From: Gnomoniopsis sp. IMI 355080
Taxonomy: Eukaryota; Ascomycota; Sordariomycetes; Diaporthales; Gnomoniaceae
Length of the DNA: 64,000 nt
NCBI GenBank assembly: GCA_027946555.1
Contig: JAPEVC010000009.1
Location: 62,001 to 126,000, forward strand
Direction of reading: 5' to 3'
Below the pieces are notes generated by a model. It saw nothing but the letters and a program-made list of their open reading frames with translations. It was not told the DNA's origin and ran no database searches. A program made the position numbers and the translations under genes. Below are positions 11,930-24,312 of the stretch, piece by piece (position 1 is the first letter of the stretch; the number at the start of each line of letters is the position of its first letter).

Positions 11930-14282
11930 CAGGAGTGATAAGAAGAAGGGACAATCATGGTGCATTCTAGCCTACCCTACAATTAGGACCATCCAGGCAG
12001 ATACGATTGTGACGGATGATTATGAAGCGAATCATGTCCCTTCAGAGAACATTAACTCATGGTATCCTGAGCCTACAACGCGTTGTCGATACAAAGGGAC
12101 CTTCAAAGTCGGCGGAAAGCAGGACGATAGTCCTAGTCCTGCGTCTCTCCCCATTAGGCAACTACCAAATAATATCCATGCGCTTGTCTTTGCATGCAGA
12201 CCGTCGCCACTCGGTGCATGTCAGCACTCCTTCTAAAGGCCTCGGAATCACCCGCATCCATCAGTTTCGTCCGGCGATGTCTGAAGATCCTCTGCTTCAC
12301 CCCAAGCATTCGCTACTGCTTTAGAGAATCGCGTGATAGCTTTTAATAGCGTCAAGATGACTACATTGCTACATCCAGTCTTTCTCTTGAACACAATCGA
12401 GTGGTCGCCGTCTGCTTCCGCGAGGACTTGGCCGCTTAATGGGAAAAGAAGTTGGCTCGATTTATTCGATCGAATGCTGTAGGAGCAATTTTTCGGATGC
12501 TGACACTGTTCGAAACGGTAACATTCCAAAGTCCGATCCCATAGAGTTGCTGCAATTGAGAAGGAGTTCACTATTCCAAGTGCCCTCCCCACGTTTCGAT
12601 ACTGCATATAACAGACACGCCAGCTGACGAGAAAGACAAGACAAAGTGTAGAAATAACGAGCGAGGATCCATAGCAAATTTGTCAAACTTGCTGCATGGT
12701 CGCGGCTCTGCTGTAACTTGCTCAAGTCTTGTTGCCCCGATGTACTCCCCCCCACCACCGCTTGCCCCTCTCATGATCACACTGCATTCTGGCATAGTCA
12801 AACCTTGATCATTTTCTTTCCCCAAACATGCCACCGTCAAGATTGCGGTAAATCTATCCCTTAATCCTGCGTTTCAACAAGCAAATCAGCACCCATCATA
12901 AAGCCTGCCACCCATCCACTCGAACCTCGATGGGAAGAGGAAGGGGAGAGAGAGAGAGAGAGCGGGGAGCAAGCGGTCTGGATCCGGGGCCCCCTCATTA
13001 GACGCCCGAGACGCCATTAGACGCGGCTCGCAAAAGCAATATGCAACGTAACGTAACTAATCATTGTCCTATTCATAGATGGTCCAAAGTACCGGGATCG
13101 CTGCAAGCGCGAGACACAGCAGCGTCGTAGCATCTCACCCAGCTTCTACGATCACGAAACGCTTCACATCATCATAATGCCAATCCGCAAGTGACCAGAC
13201 AAACTTTTAGGACAGCGGACGCGGAGGACAGTGTCCCCAACCTTGTTTTGCAGTTTTGATACCGACGGTCATCTTGTCCCCAACTCCTAGTCACTCGAGC
13301 TTTGCGATAGGCTACACAAATAGGCATGTGCCAGTGTCATAATCATGGTCGCTAGAATGTCGAGGAGCCGAACTACTCGCCATAGATCAACAGTTCCAAC
13401 CATCTCCAACTTGCGCCAACAGAAATGCCACCAACCATCAGTGCATCCCTGGATCAAGTGAAGACCAACACGCCAAAGAATGCAATTCCCTTTCCTAGTG
13501 AGATGACCAAGGTTGAACAACGTTCTTACTAGGACGACCAACGGCAGTCTTGTGCCATTCATGGCTCCAAAATCCGCGTCTGAATCATGGAAGCCAGTCC
13601 CGTCCCCGACGCAAACCAAAAATCACGGATGGAATCCAGAATGGCAACATGTATTTGCTGCGGACAGAGAGGCCAATGACCACTCCCCAATCAGCTCTGA
13701 CTCGACGTTTCAAAAATCTGTCGGCGCCATGTTCAATTTGTGGAGGCTACGTAGATCCATTCACCCCTAGGTGGGGCTCCTACCGATGGGCTAGGTAAGT
13801 TTCCTCATATAAGCGACGAGCCATTTGACCGATTTGATTTGTTCTCGTAAAGGTTACCTAAAAGAAGACGAAAGCACCCACAAAGGGAGGTCGATGATGT
13901 TGTCGCAAACAGCAGGGAGGAAAGAAGTGCGAAGCCTCTCGTCACTCGAGCCAGGATACAGGAATTTGAGCCCGATTTCTCCGGCTTTATGGCAAGAGAC
14001 AAAGATTACTCGCCGTAGGCGCCCGTGCCGTCGTTACCGCTCGGTTTGGAACCCATGGTGCCGTTGAGCATAGGACATAATCTGTGTGAGTAGAGGTCAG
14101 CGCCTGTTGTCAAACAGCCATATGGGCAAACAAGCTGCGAAAAGCAGAACTCAAAGTGAAACATATGGGAAACGTTGTTGCTGAATCAAAGTATGAATGC
14201 GACAATATACAGGCAATGAAACTAAACATGCCTGCCAGACAGACCGCCACGAGGGAAGGTGATATTGAAGATGGGAAGAAAA
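11930..14282. other. intergenic, with GA tract
   Basis: Non-coding as far as I can see. It contains a (GA)n run at about 12946-12962 and the 3' region of TAF1. Several 80-150-codon frames overlap on both strands without domains or consistent codon use. Confidence 0.45.
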
Positions 14283-17200
14283 TCAGGGACAGTACTTCTT
14301 ATTGGTCTTGATGTGGCCAACTTGACCGCAGTTGGCACACTTCCTGGTGGTACCGCCTCTCTCGATAGATGGCTCGACGTCGGGTGACATAGCTGCGTCG
14401 CCGCTTCCGAGAGTCGTTGTTGTTGGAGCGCGACCACCACCCCTCTGCTTTTCGCGTTGTTGGCGTCGCTCCTTGTTCTTCTTGAGACGATCCTCTTCCT
14501 TCTTGATCCTATTGAGTGCAAATCAACCGTTAGCGATGCCAATAGTTGGGTCAGTGGATCAATATCGACATACTTGGCCATAATGAGTTTGTTACGTTCC
14601 TCGTCTTGGGTAAAAAGGTTTGCTCTGTCTGCGTAAATGCTGGAAGCGGGTCGGTTAGCAGTTGAGAACACACTATGTGGCAATTGTGCAGTGACTTACT
14701 CGATGTCCGCCTCCTCGATAGCCTGCCGTCGAGCTACGTACTCTCGGATGACACCAGGGTCGTCGATAATTTCTTCGACCTCCCTCTCAGTACCATCGAG
14801 ATCTTTGACGGTCCTCAGAATTCGCAGCTTCTTTCGAGCGTTCCGCGCCGCACTGGTAGCACTGCGACTAATCTGGCTGAAGGCCTCATCAAAACGCGGA
14901 GTCGCTGCGACACCGGGTGTCGGGAAAGAATTGTTTGCCGCATACAGCCGCTCGTCCTCATCTTCCTGGGGAGCAACGTCGGCATCATCGTGAACTTGTC
15001 CATCACTGAGCGTCTCCTTTTGTTTGTTCCAGATGTCCGAGATGACCTCCGCGTACGCGTCATTCTGCTTCTTCACGTTGTACGAGTGTCCGCCATTAGC
15101 CTTCTTCTCGCGCTCCAACGCATCTGCAGATGTCGACTGGGGTCCCTGTTCGTGGTAGACACTGAGGAATCCTCCTTTCATCGAGGTTCTAATGAAGCTG
15201 AAGCCCAATCCTCGGCCCGTCGGATCACCCTCGCCACGCAATTTGAGCATGGCTTTGCCGGTCGTCGCATCGAGGAATGCTTTGGTCGTTTTCCAAGGCG
15301 ACAGCTGAAGTGCTATGTTCTCATTGTCATCCTCCTTGTCCATATCGGTCTGGTCGATAGCAAAACCGGCCTTCTCGACTTCATACGATCCGACTTGCAT
15401 GGCATCCATAAGGCACACGTCTTCTGGCTGGACCATTGAGTTGATGGTGTCAGGATCCATGAGTTTTTCCCCCTCGCGCAGGTTCCACACTCTGCCTTCT
15501 TTGTCATACTGGAGGAACTCCTTGAGCTTCTGTCTGTTCTGAGCCATGTTGGAATCTTTGATGTGCGTCGTAATATCCTCGAGCGTCATACTACCGTGTC
15601 TTGAGATCAAACGATACGATAACATCTTCATCCGGTTCTTGCTAGTGTTGGTGACTTTCCGACTATGCGGCCCAGGAACTTCCACAGATGGGAAATTTTG
15701 TCCAACAACATAGACATGATCAATTTTCCGCAGGTAATACTTGCTTTCGTTGTCGTCCGTGATCCGACCAATGATAAAATCGGTCTTTCTGGGCGCGTGT
15801 TTGAAGATCGGGGCGCGGTACATCTGATTCCAAAGAGTAGGGACCGTTTCTCCCTTGCCCACGTCGCCGAAATTTGCAAAAGGAGATCGGTCCTCGGGCA
15901 GAAGGATTTTTGTCTCGCCAAGAGAGGGCCTCTCTGCAGGCTTCACCTCCGACTCGTGGGTGACACGATAATAGTTGACAATTTTGCTGCCCATGCCAAA
16001 GTTGGACAGCACTGTAGGAACCTCTTCGCAATATTCAAAGAGTACAGCCGTGGAGTTGTCGTTGAGGCTCAGATCCCGAGATGTCTTGTAGGTTTCGACA
16101 ACCCTCTGCGTCTTCAAATCTCTTCGTTTTGAATGCCGTGGTTTACACCAGTTCAACTTCGCGCCGATTTGTTTCCTGGCATGGAAAGTCGGGCGGTGGT
16201 AGGTGAAAGGATTGGCATCCTCGAGCTTGACTCGGTAGTATGGGAAAAGAAGCTTTCGTGCGGGCAAGCTGTGCTCGACCTGCACGCCACCCAGAGTTGC
16301 CCTGACCTTGTCCCTGACATTCTCCTTCAGAGCCTCGTACGCATCGTCGTTTGATATGTTGAAGCGTGAAACGATGTCAGAGGACATTGTGCCGTCGGCC
16401 ATGCGGATCAGTTTCTGACTGGTCTTAGGCCGTTTGGCCGGTCGGTCGGCGACAACATCATCGATAAGGAGGTATGGATCGTTGAGATCAAGACGAACGC
16501 GCTTGGCGCTTCTTGAAGTTGCCTGCTCGAAGTTGTCGAACGACGGCGCGGCAAACCGTGAGATCTCTGGAAGACCCTTGGGATGCTCAATCTTGCGGCG
16601 CTTAGGCTTAGGGAGTGGGATGTCCATATCCAGGTACCATTGTCGCTCTTCTTCAGGCATGGGCTCTGGTGAGGGCTCACGGAAGCGGGGTGTTGGAGGG
16701 TCGATTATGTCGTCCCAATCCTCGCAGACGGTCTCGATATCTCGAAGTGTGAACCCACCAATGGGCTCCATGTCGGATTCGGGATCATCTCTGCCGAAAA
16801 TCTCCAGCTCCTCCTCGTCGATAGGCTCTGGGACCAGTAATGACACCTGCCCACTCTTCTCGGCCGCTTGTATCTTCTCGATGGTTGAAGATGTGGCGGG
16901 CCCATGCATGCGGAACAGCTTCTCCTGATCCACATCCAGATCGAGACTCAATTTAGTCGGAACAAGCGGCTTGGGGTTCCTCGTGGGCTTCTTTTCGACC
17001 CAGTTGGCTTTTCGTGGAGGAAATAATTCGTTAAAGTTGAGTATCTTGCCCTTCTCAAAGTCGGGATAGGTCTGCTTCAGTAGCTCTAGTATGCTCTCAG
17101 GAGCGGCTGGTATGTCTGGATCTTGATTTGCCATGGGGTAGCTTGGTTCAGGGTCGAAGTTGAGGCGCCGCAAGTCGTCCAGATCGTCTGCGCCCTCCAT

Positions 17201-17602
17201 CTCCATGTCTTGTTGATCAACATCAGCTATGGCGGCACCAGGCGACATCGCAGGTTCGCCTTGCAATGGAGAGTCTTCACGTTCGCCAAACAGATCATCG
17301 TCGTTATCGTTGCTGCCACCATCGCTTGTCAGAGCTGGGGGCTGCTCAGAATTGCCGTTGGGTACGCCGTCGTCCTCGTCGGGTAAATCGTCGTCGCTGA
17401 TATCCTCGAAATCTTCTGCATCGTCGGCTTTTCCAGACTGGTCGATGGGACCCTCAAGAGAGATGTCAAGTCCATTTGAGGGGTCGGCGGATAGAAGACC
17501 GTTGATGACATCGTCGTCCTGGGCTTCCTGGGAGGTCCAGTCCATCTTGTCAGTAGATTGCTGGGAGGCATCCTCGCGCGGGGCATCGTCTTCGGTGGCC
17601 AT
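14283..17602 (-). CDS. TAF1: TFIID subunit 1 (TAF1)
   Basis: Three exons, complement(14283..14508, 14574..14639, 14700..17602), give 3195 nt and 1064 residues; introns are 65 and 60 bp. The N-terminus is acidic (residues about 20-150), as in the TBP-binding TAND region. The central part corresponds to the TAF1 core domain (DUF3591), including the GLGFSFIRTSMKGGFLS segment near residue 800. The C-terminus is rich in Lys/Arg and ends in a zinc knuckle with C1047, C1050, H1055 and C1063 (KCANCGQVGHIKTNKKYC). There is no bromodomain; fungal TAF1 proteins normally lack it. TAF1 is the scaffold of TFIID and contacts TAF7 and core promoter DNA in the nucleus. The start ATG at 17602 opens directly onto the acidic region. 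Confidence 0.96.
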
Positions 17603-19251
17603 CTTGTTGTCGTGGTCGAGATGGATGTGTGTGGAGGGATGCGAGATCTCTGGCGCCTCCGCCTCCTCGTGTGTGCCTCCTCGGGGCGTTGCGCCAGTCG
17701 CAAAGGGTCAAGATCAGACCATGACCGTCCGGCCAGGTCGCGCGCATGCAGTCGATGCGCAAAAGTCGGTCAGGCTCGTGTTTGCGTCGTTTGCGTTCGC
17801 GTGGATGCCGAGTTTGGGTCTTGAATATGAGCGCGTGGTTGACTGTCGAAGGTATGCTGTTGAGTCTTTTGCGGGAAAAAGCAGCTGTATGGTAGGCGTC
17901 AAAGGTGCTTGATGGTCCGCTGCGAGCGCGATGAAGTCGGCCAAACAGACCGCGCTAGTAGGTCTTGGTAGGTAGTCGCGCGCGGTACGTACCAATTTCA
18001 ACGTGGAGAAGCCAGGGCTCGGCAGGTACGGGTGCGGGGCCGTGCCTTCTTCACTCAAATTCGACCTTGCAGCCTGTCTGACGATTTCCTGCCACTTCTT
18101 CCAAGACAACCTTCTACTCTCGAAAGACTGACTACCTAGATACCTACCTACCTACCTACCTACCTACCTAGGTACTTAGCGTAGGTAGGTATCTTTTCTG
18201 CTCAGACGAGCAGCATATACATGTAGAGGAGCATGCGAATTGGAATCAAGACAAAGCTCGGGGTCCGCAATTGTTACCGTTTATTGACAGACTGCGCGAC
18301 GGAACATGCCTATCGCCGCCCACTGCACTCAGTTCACATGTGTCATTCAACGGATCTTCAACAAATACCTCATAGATTTCGACGCCGAGACTATTGTCAC
18401 GACCTGACGATGACTCATATACAGTAATTGCTTTCCCATCTGCCGGAGGTTCGCAAGTCCGGTTGAACTTTGAGTCACCTGTAGCAAGGCTTCCGCCGCC
18501 ACGACGACGAACAGCTACCTGGCTGACAGCTACGAGCGCTAGCAATTGACCAGACAGTTCTGAAGAGTACGCCTTGACGACTTGATAGTGCTATTCCAAC
18601 TAAAGGCACAACTTAGCAACGGTGAGCACCCTCCTTGGCCCACAGCGCGCTGACCATCCACACGGATAATGAAAATGCCCTCGCGGCCTTTCACATTGAG
18701 ATCGTCTGCGGCGACGTGATTGGCCTCCTCCGTGAACCGCTGCTATAAACAACATGAAGTCAACAAATATAGCTTGAGACCATAATCCTCATGGCTGCAA
18801 CAATAGAAATATACCATAGTATACTGCGTATAACTCAAAGCTACTACCACATACGCCTAGATTTCCTTTATTATTCCACACAACGTATATAAACTTACTG
18901 CTATGTCGCAATGTCAAGTGTTTTCAACCGAGCAGACTGCGGGAGTTTTTCTTCGAAACACCATACAAGAAAAAACTGTAACGAGATACGGGCTTGTAAT
19001 TGCCCGTATGCCGCCGTTGTGCTCGAGTGCGCACAGCTTATCGTGTGGAGACTAGTCCGATATCGTTCCCTACGACATGACTGAGACATCTATAAAGGAG
19101 TATTTGCACAGACTATTGTATTGTGTGTGTTAAATTGAAAACATACCAGCGTTCGCCTGTGAACCTCCTCAACAACAAAAGAAACCCCCCAACGCTGAAA
19201 CTTTCATCTCACAACAAGACACTAGAAGGGAGAAGTTATCACTCCATCAAT
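17603..19251. promoter_or_regulatory. divergent promoter region between TAF1 and DSD1-like gene
   Basis: The two flanking genes are transcribed away from each other, so this 1.65 kb should carry both promoters. It holds a (TACC)n array at about 18141-18169 that runs into a TACCTAGGTA palindrome at 18165-18174, then the inverted GTAGGTAGGTA at 18181-18191. Together they could fold as a hairpin. No gene is supported inside. Confidence 0.5.
18141..18191. repeat. (TACC)n tetranucleotide array with inverted partner
   Basis: About seven TACC units are followed by the TACCTAGGTA palindrome at 18165-18174, a 6-base spacer and GTAGGTAGGTA. The two arms are complementary, so the DNA could form a stem. 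Confidence 0.85.
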
Positions 19252-20706
19252 ATGGCCTCGGTCACAGCTGGGTCCTCGCTCAAAGAGCGTTATGTGGGCA
19301 AGACACTTCATGAGGTGCCCACGCCGAGCATCGTCTTGGACCTGGCCAAGCTTGAAGTCAACTGCCAGCGGATGATGGATACTGCCGAGAAGAACTGCCT
19401 AGGATGGCGAGCTCACATCAAGACCCACAAGGTATGAATCCTCACAGATACAGATGAATCTAGGAATGAAGACTAATTCCGAAAGCAGACTATTGAGCTC
19501 ACCAGGCTTCAAGTCGGCGAGGACCCGAGCACTCCAGCCAACATCATCGTCTCCACTGTCCTCGAGGCAGAGAAAATCGCACCCCTACTGCAGGAATTCC
19601 AGACTAAAGGCCGGAAAGTCAATGTGCTCTATGCCTTTCCCATCTACCCATCTGTCATCCCCCGCCTCGCCGCCATCTCCTCGACCCTCGGCCCTTCCTC
19701 CGTGTCCCTGATGCTAGATCACCCCTCCCAAGTCCCCCTTCTCGCAGCCCTCGCCGCGCAGTCGCACCCACCCCACGTCTTCCTCAAAATCAACGTCGAC
19801 ACAAACCGTGCCGGCGCTATCCCAGGCACTCCCACATACACCGCCCTCCTGGGCGCCACGCTTGAGGCCGAAGCGGCCGGCCACTGCACCCTCCACGGCC
19901 TCTACGCTCATGCAGGCCACTCCTACTACACGCGCAAAGACTGGGCCGCGCTCCTGTACCTCACATCCGAGTTCAAGATCCTGCACCGCGTTGCGCAAGA
20001 CGTCCGTGCCCTGAGCCCACGCCATGCCTTGACGCTCTCCGTGGGCGCCACGCCGACGGCCACAGCGCTGCAACACCCGGAGCTCATGGCGGCCACAGCG
20101 CCGGCCGACGCACAAGTGCAGAGCCTGGCGAACTTGCTCCACGAGCTAAAGCAAGATGACGGGCTGGAGCTCGAAGTCCACGCTGGCGTATACCCAACGC
20201 TCGACTTGCAGCAGCTCGCGACCCACGCGCGCGACAACACGCTGCTATCCAGCTCGTCTATTGGCGTGTCCGTGGTCGCCGATGTTGCTTCGCTATACGA
20301 AGGCCGCGGCGAGGGCGGAACGACGGAGGCGCTCATCAATGCGGGTTCGCTTGCGCTGGGGCGGGAGCCGTGTAAGGAGGATGGGGCGGGGCATTACAGC
20401 GGTTGGGGGTTGGTGATGCCATGGGGAGATACGGAGCTGGAGAAGCTGGACCCGGCGCCCAGTCAATTCCCTGCTGTGCATGGGGGATGGCAGGTGGGGA
20501 GAATTAGCCAGGAGCACGGCATTTTGGTGTGGAAGGGAGACAAGGACAAGGAGGTGGGTCTTCGTTTTGGGCAGCGGGTGAGGGTGTGGCCGAACCATTC
20601 CTGCATTGCTGGCGCAGGAAATGGTCATTACTTGATAGTCGATAGCAGGAGGAAAGGCAAGGAGGATGAGGTGATTGATGTTTGGGAGAGATGGAATGGC
20701 TGGTAG
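19252..20706 (+). CDS. DSD1: D-serine dehydratase-like / D-threonine aldolase-like PLP enzyme
   Basis: Two exons, 19252..19431 and 19489..20706, give 465 residues; the 57-bp intron has GTATGA and GCAG borders. This is a fold-type III (alanine-racemase-like) pyridoxal phosphate enzyme. The N-terminus has TPSIVLDLAKLEVN and then HIKTHK at residues 55-60, which carries the PLP lysine in this family. The C-terminus has NHSCIAGAG with H430 and C432, the metal-binding pair of eukaryotic D-serine dehydratases. The yeast enzyme Dsd1 converts D-serine to pyruvate and ammonia. The C-terminal pair favours dehydratase over aldolase, but substrate cannot be read from sequence. The ATG at 19252 follows an untranslated leader and fits the usual N-terminus. 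The second exon is GC-rich in third positions, which creates long antisense shadow frames. Confidence 0.88.
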
Positions 20707-21322
20707 CCTGATGAGCGAATTTTGGCCTTCAATCATGATAACTTCCGGCTTGCCTTTATAATGTAACAACGAGTGAAATAGACCCTTCATCGGCAGCGGT
20801 CTACATAGCATCTCGTCGTTATGTGGACCAGATTAATCACGGGGAGGGGTGAAGCCGCCCCCCCCCCCCCAAAAGAAAAAAGGAGAAACCGGTCTCTACG
20901 TACGCGCGTGGAAGGACCGACGAAATCTTACCATTGTGCTAGCAATATTAGTCCCTGCACTTATGTTCTTTAGTTTGAATAAAGCATGGGAATCAGAACG
21001 GAACACATGCTGGTCGTGAATAATTATGGTATTTTGATACACTTGCAACATCTTGCACATTGCCCGAACCGTTTTTGGACCCCCCTACCCGTTAACGTCT
21101 ACGAACTCCTTGCGCCTTATACCCATCATGGGCCGCATACTACCACCTAATTCTGATTGCTCTAATGGTAACCAGTGACGTAGGAATTCGACATATTCCT
21201 TCAGTATGTTATCTCCGCCAAACCGCATGACCTGCTTGTAAGCATCACACGGCCCATCATCACCGCGCGTTCTTGCAGTATGTAGTCCAATCCTTGAGAA
21301 ATTGAGGAAACCCTGGGCCTTC
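20707..21322. other. convergent intergenic region with C13 tract
   Basis: Tail-to-tail spacer between the DSD1-like gene and ARP4. It has a run of exactly 13 C at 20858-20870 followed by A-rich sequence. No gene seen; it should contain both 3' ends. Confidence 0.55.
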
Positions 21323-22809
21323 CTACTTGCATCGCTTCTCCACAATTCCAGGTCCATTCTCTTCATACTCCTTCCGCGAGATCCACATCTGGTGGAAGCT
21401 ACCGAGAGAACCCAAGATACTGCCGCCTACCCAAGCTCCGAAGCGGCGCTCGCTAGTAAGGCCTGCCGCGTTGATCCTGATCTTGACGCCCGGGTAGGCA
21501 TTTGAAAGCTCAGCATGGAGCCTATCATTGAAACCGTTCAGCAGACTCGTTGCCCCCGTTACAACAACGTTGGCGAGTAGGTGGCCCCGGAGGTCCATAT
21601 CGACTTGGTCAAGGCACTGCTTGATCATGCCCGGTATGGTCTGGTTCTTGCTCAAACGGAACTCCTCCGGTACTGTATACGCCTGCGTCTCGTCCCACAT
21701 GCCCTCAGCCACTTTATAGCGCTGCTCACGCCACATCTGGTTGTATCCGTCGGGCATCTCGAAAACGCGTCCAGGTTGTGATTTGATGAAGTCCTCGTTG
21801 CCAGGATTCGCGTAGCGGCCGGGACCCTTCCATACTTCAACCACGCTCTCCTTGAACTCAGTCATGAGTCGCTCCTTCTCGTACTGCAGGAATGAAGGGT
21901 GAATCTCAAACCCAAACTTCTTCAGGCGCGCGTTCGGTGGTTGACCGGCGTCGACAGGGGTCTTGTTCTCGATCATGAAGGGAGGCGTGGCAGTGATCTT
22001 GGGTTCGTTGGTCGCCCACAAGGCATCTATTTGGTGTGAGAGCCACAGACCGCCCGCAGGGCTCTGAACCGCTGATTTCTTGAGCGTCATGCCGTCGTGC
22101 ACCCCTGTCACAGAGATGTTTGAACCTCCGACCTCGATGACAAGGGCCGTGGCCTTGCCTGCTGCGAATGCTGCCAATACAGGGGTCCGACTAAGCCAAA
22201 ATGCCGGCGTTGCCCAATTCTCAAAGACCACCTCGATGGCCTTCTCACGCTTCTTGGCCGGGTTCGCGGCAGGTTCCGTCAACAGAAGCGGGTTCTCTGC
22301 GAGTGGCTTCTCTTCCAACTCTTGTGCCTCCACATCCTCCATATCGACGTCGCCCTCGACATCCTTGCCATTTTGTGCATCATTAAGACCGTTCTTGGAC
22401 GGGGGAGTCTGTCGTGGGGGATTCAGTCGGTTGACGAGCATGTTTTCCCAGATCTTGGCGGCGATGTCCCAGTCTTCCACCTCCGACTTCATATTCATGT
22501 AGTTGCGCAGCTCCAGGTTCTCGCGGGGGCGAATGACCTCGTCACCGAACAGATTGCGATCGCCAATGTGGCTGTAGAATGAGGGAAGCACGCATTTTGG
22601 CACATCTTCGCCTGCAAATCCAGCGCGGGTATTGCAGTAGCCAGGATCGAGGACGAGTGCGGAAATTTCATCTAAGACAATACAGGCGTTGTGAGTACTC
22701 AAAAGCTTCGAAAAAGAGTACGCGACGCGCAAAGGTCGCGTGTAAGCTTACCTCCACCATAGATGTCTTGAGGCTGTTGCGACGACGACAGTGGTTGTTG
22801 AGATGCCAT
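21323..22809 (-). CDS. ARP4: actin-related protein Arp4
   Basis: Two exons, complement(21323..22671, 22752..22809), give 1407 nt and 468 residues; the 80-bp intron has GTAAGC and TTAG borders. Residues 1-19 are a Gln/Ser leader (MASQQPLSSSQQPQDIYGG), then the actin phosphate-loop-like start DEISALVLDPGYCNTRAGFAGED. A family insert rich in Glu and Asp lies around residues 100-140. The protein ends with the actin-fold signature (LGSFHQMWISRKEYEENG) and VEKRCK. Arp4 is a nuclear subunit of the NuA4 acetyltransferase and of the INO80 and SWR1 remodelling complexes, where it pairs with actin. Length is close to yeast Arp4 (489). Arp4 rather than actin is shown by the insert and by the ENLELRNYMN segment. 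Confidence 0.93.
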
Positions 22810-24312
22810 GATGTCTGCTGTATATTTCTGTTGATTCAGATCAATGAGAGGATGCCAATGGGTCCAATTGGCGGTTATCTGATGCGATGTGGCGGTGGGT
22901 TTTTGCGCTCAGGTCGCGTTTGCCCGCGTTGCTGAAATCAGTTGAAGTCTTGGACGAGGCTGGTTGCTTGAGCTGCACAGAAGCTGGGATTCGAGGCTGA
23001 CTCATTAGCCAGCTCACCCTAACCCTGAAGACCCCAGCACTATACATCATCCCTTTCAAACTAGAGGTCAGGTCATCTGCGGAGGCCAAATTCGCGATCT
23101 TTGTCAATATACTAAGAAGTAGAGCCTAGTTATTTGCTTTCTGAGGGAACAACGAGGAGTTGGTGTTGAGGATTCGAAGACCGCTGTTAGCTAAGAATGT
23201 GGCCGGTTGATTTGAAGACTGTCCCGGCCGGCGCACGGAGCCGGATCGGTGTACGCTTCCATGGGTAGGCACTATAGGTACAGGATTATGTACTGTACCA
23301 AAGAAGGTGGTAAGTGCATTCGCAACTTGAACCGCTCTTAGCTGCTTGACTCACATGACATGCTAGGTATCTAGGTATAGACACATCTATCTCATTAGTA
23401 GATTCCTTTGGACCCGCTTCAATAACGGGCAAGTTCACCCTGACGCTGCCTACATTCTCTATTGCTCCATGAGAAGGGCCACGGAGTTGTGGGACCGATG
23501 GTAACCTTGGAAGCGCCTCTCATTGCATATACAGCTGCACGCTCAAGAAACTGAAATCCACCAATCTGTGCTCATGGAGGCATGATGTTTTACTTTGACA
23601 ATTGAGCAGTTTATCGACGCAGGGCCTTGCCAGCAGCTTGCTCAATGGATGATGGCTCAAATACGATTTCAAAAGGCCGCTCACCGATGTTAAACAATAG
23701 CCGGCTTTATCCACAAATACAGAGACCCTTTCGTGCTGACTGCCGCATTTAAAACTGGACCGCGGCTTAAGTTGCCCGTTCCCCAGAGTGCTGCGGCTTG
23801 GCTTATTGGTGCGGGTATGAGATCATCGTACAGGCAATACCCAAGCCAGGTCGGGCTTGTAACCCGCCGAGCAACAACCCCTCATTATAGTCCTCAAGAA
23901 GCGCCTTCCAGGTAAGTACATAGACGCGGAGAATTTGAGACCTTGACGTGAAGGTCCAGGCCTCGTGAGCGATAACGGCGCCAATGTAGTGGAGGGACTT
24001 GCGGCTTTGTGAACAAGACTGCGAGTTTTACTTCTTTTAAAAGACCCCATGACCTGGACCATCCGTGTTAAATACCATCTTCACTCCCTTCGAAGCCACT
24101 TCCCACCTAATACGTACTGCGTAGAGCTTGCTTGAGACAGAAAGACCCAGTCGACAGTCAACCGACAGCCCCACCTTCACTCATTCATTTATCTATCTAC
24201 CTACTGGTCGTGAGGAGTTCTTACCTGGTATCCTGTCGTCCTGCTCTTTCAAGAGTAAATTTCTTGGCTATATCCAGAAACTTTACATCAACGATTTGCG
24301 GAGTTTAGTATT
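22810..24312. promoter_or_regulatory. divergent promoter region between ARP4 and the arabitol dehydrogenase gene
   Basis: This 1.5 kb lies between two start codons facing away from each other. It holds ACCT/AGGT-type short repeats (GTATCTAGGTATAG near 23366) and no supportable gene. I could not assign a specific regulator site with confidence. Confidence 0.45.

Noticed and set aside
14675..15439. 254-codon open frame antisense to TAF1
   Set aside because: Explained as a mirror of TAF1 codon bias; TAF1 itself has full family conservation on the other strand.
20293..20811. 172-codon antisense frame over the DSD1-like gene
   Set aside because: Caused by high GC at third positions in the real gene.
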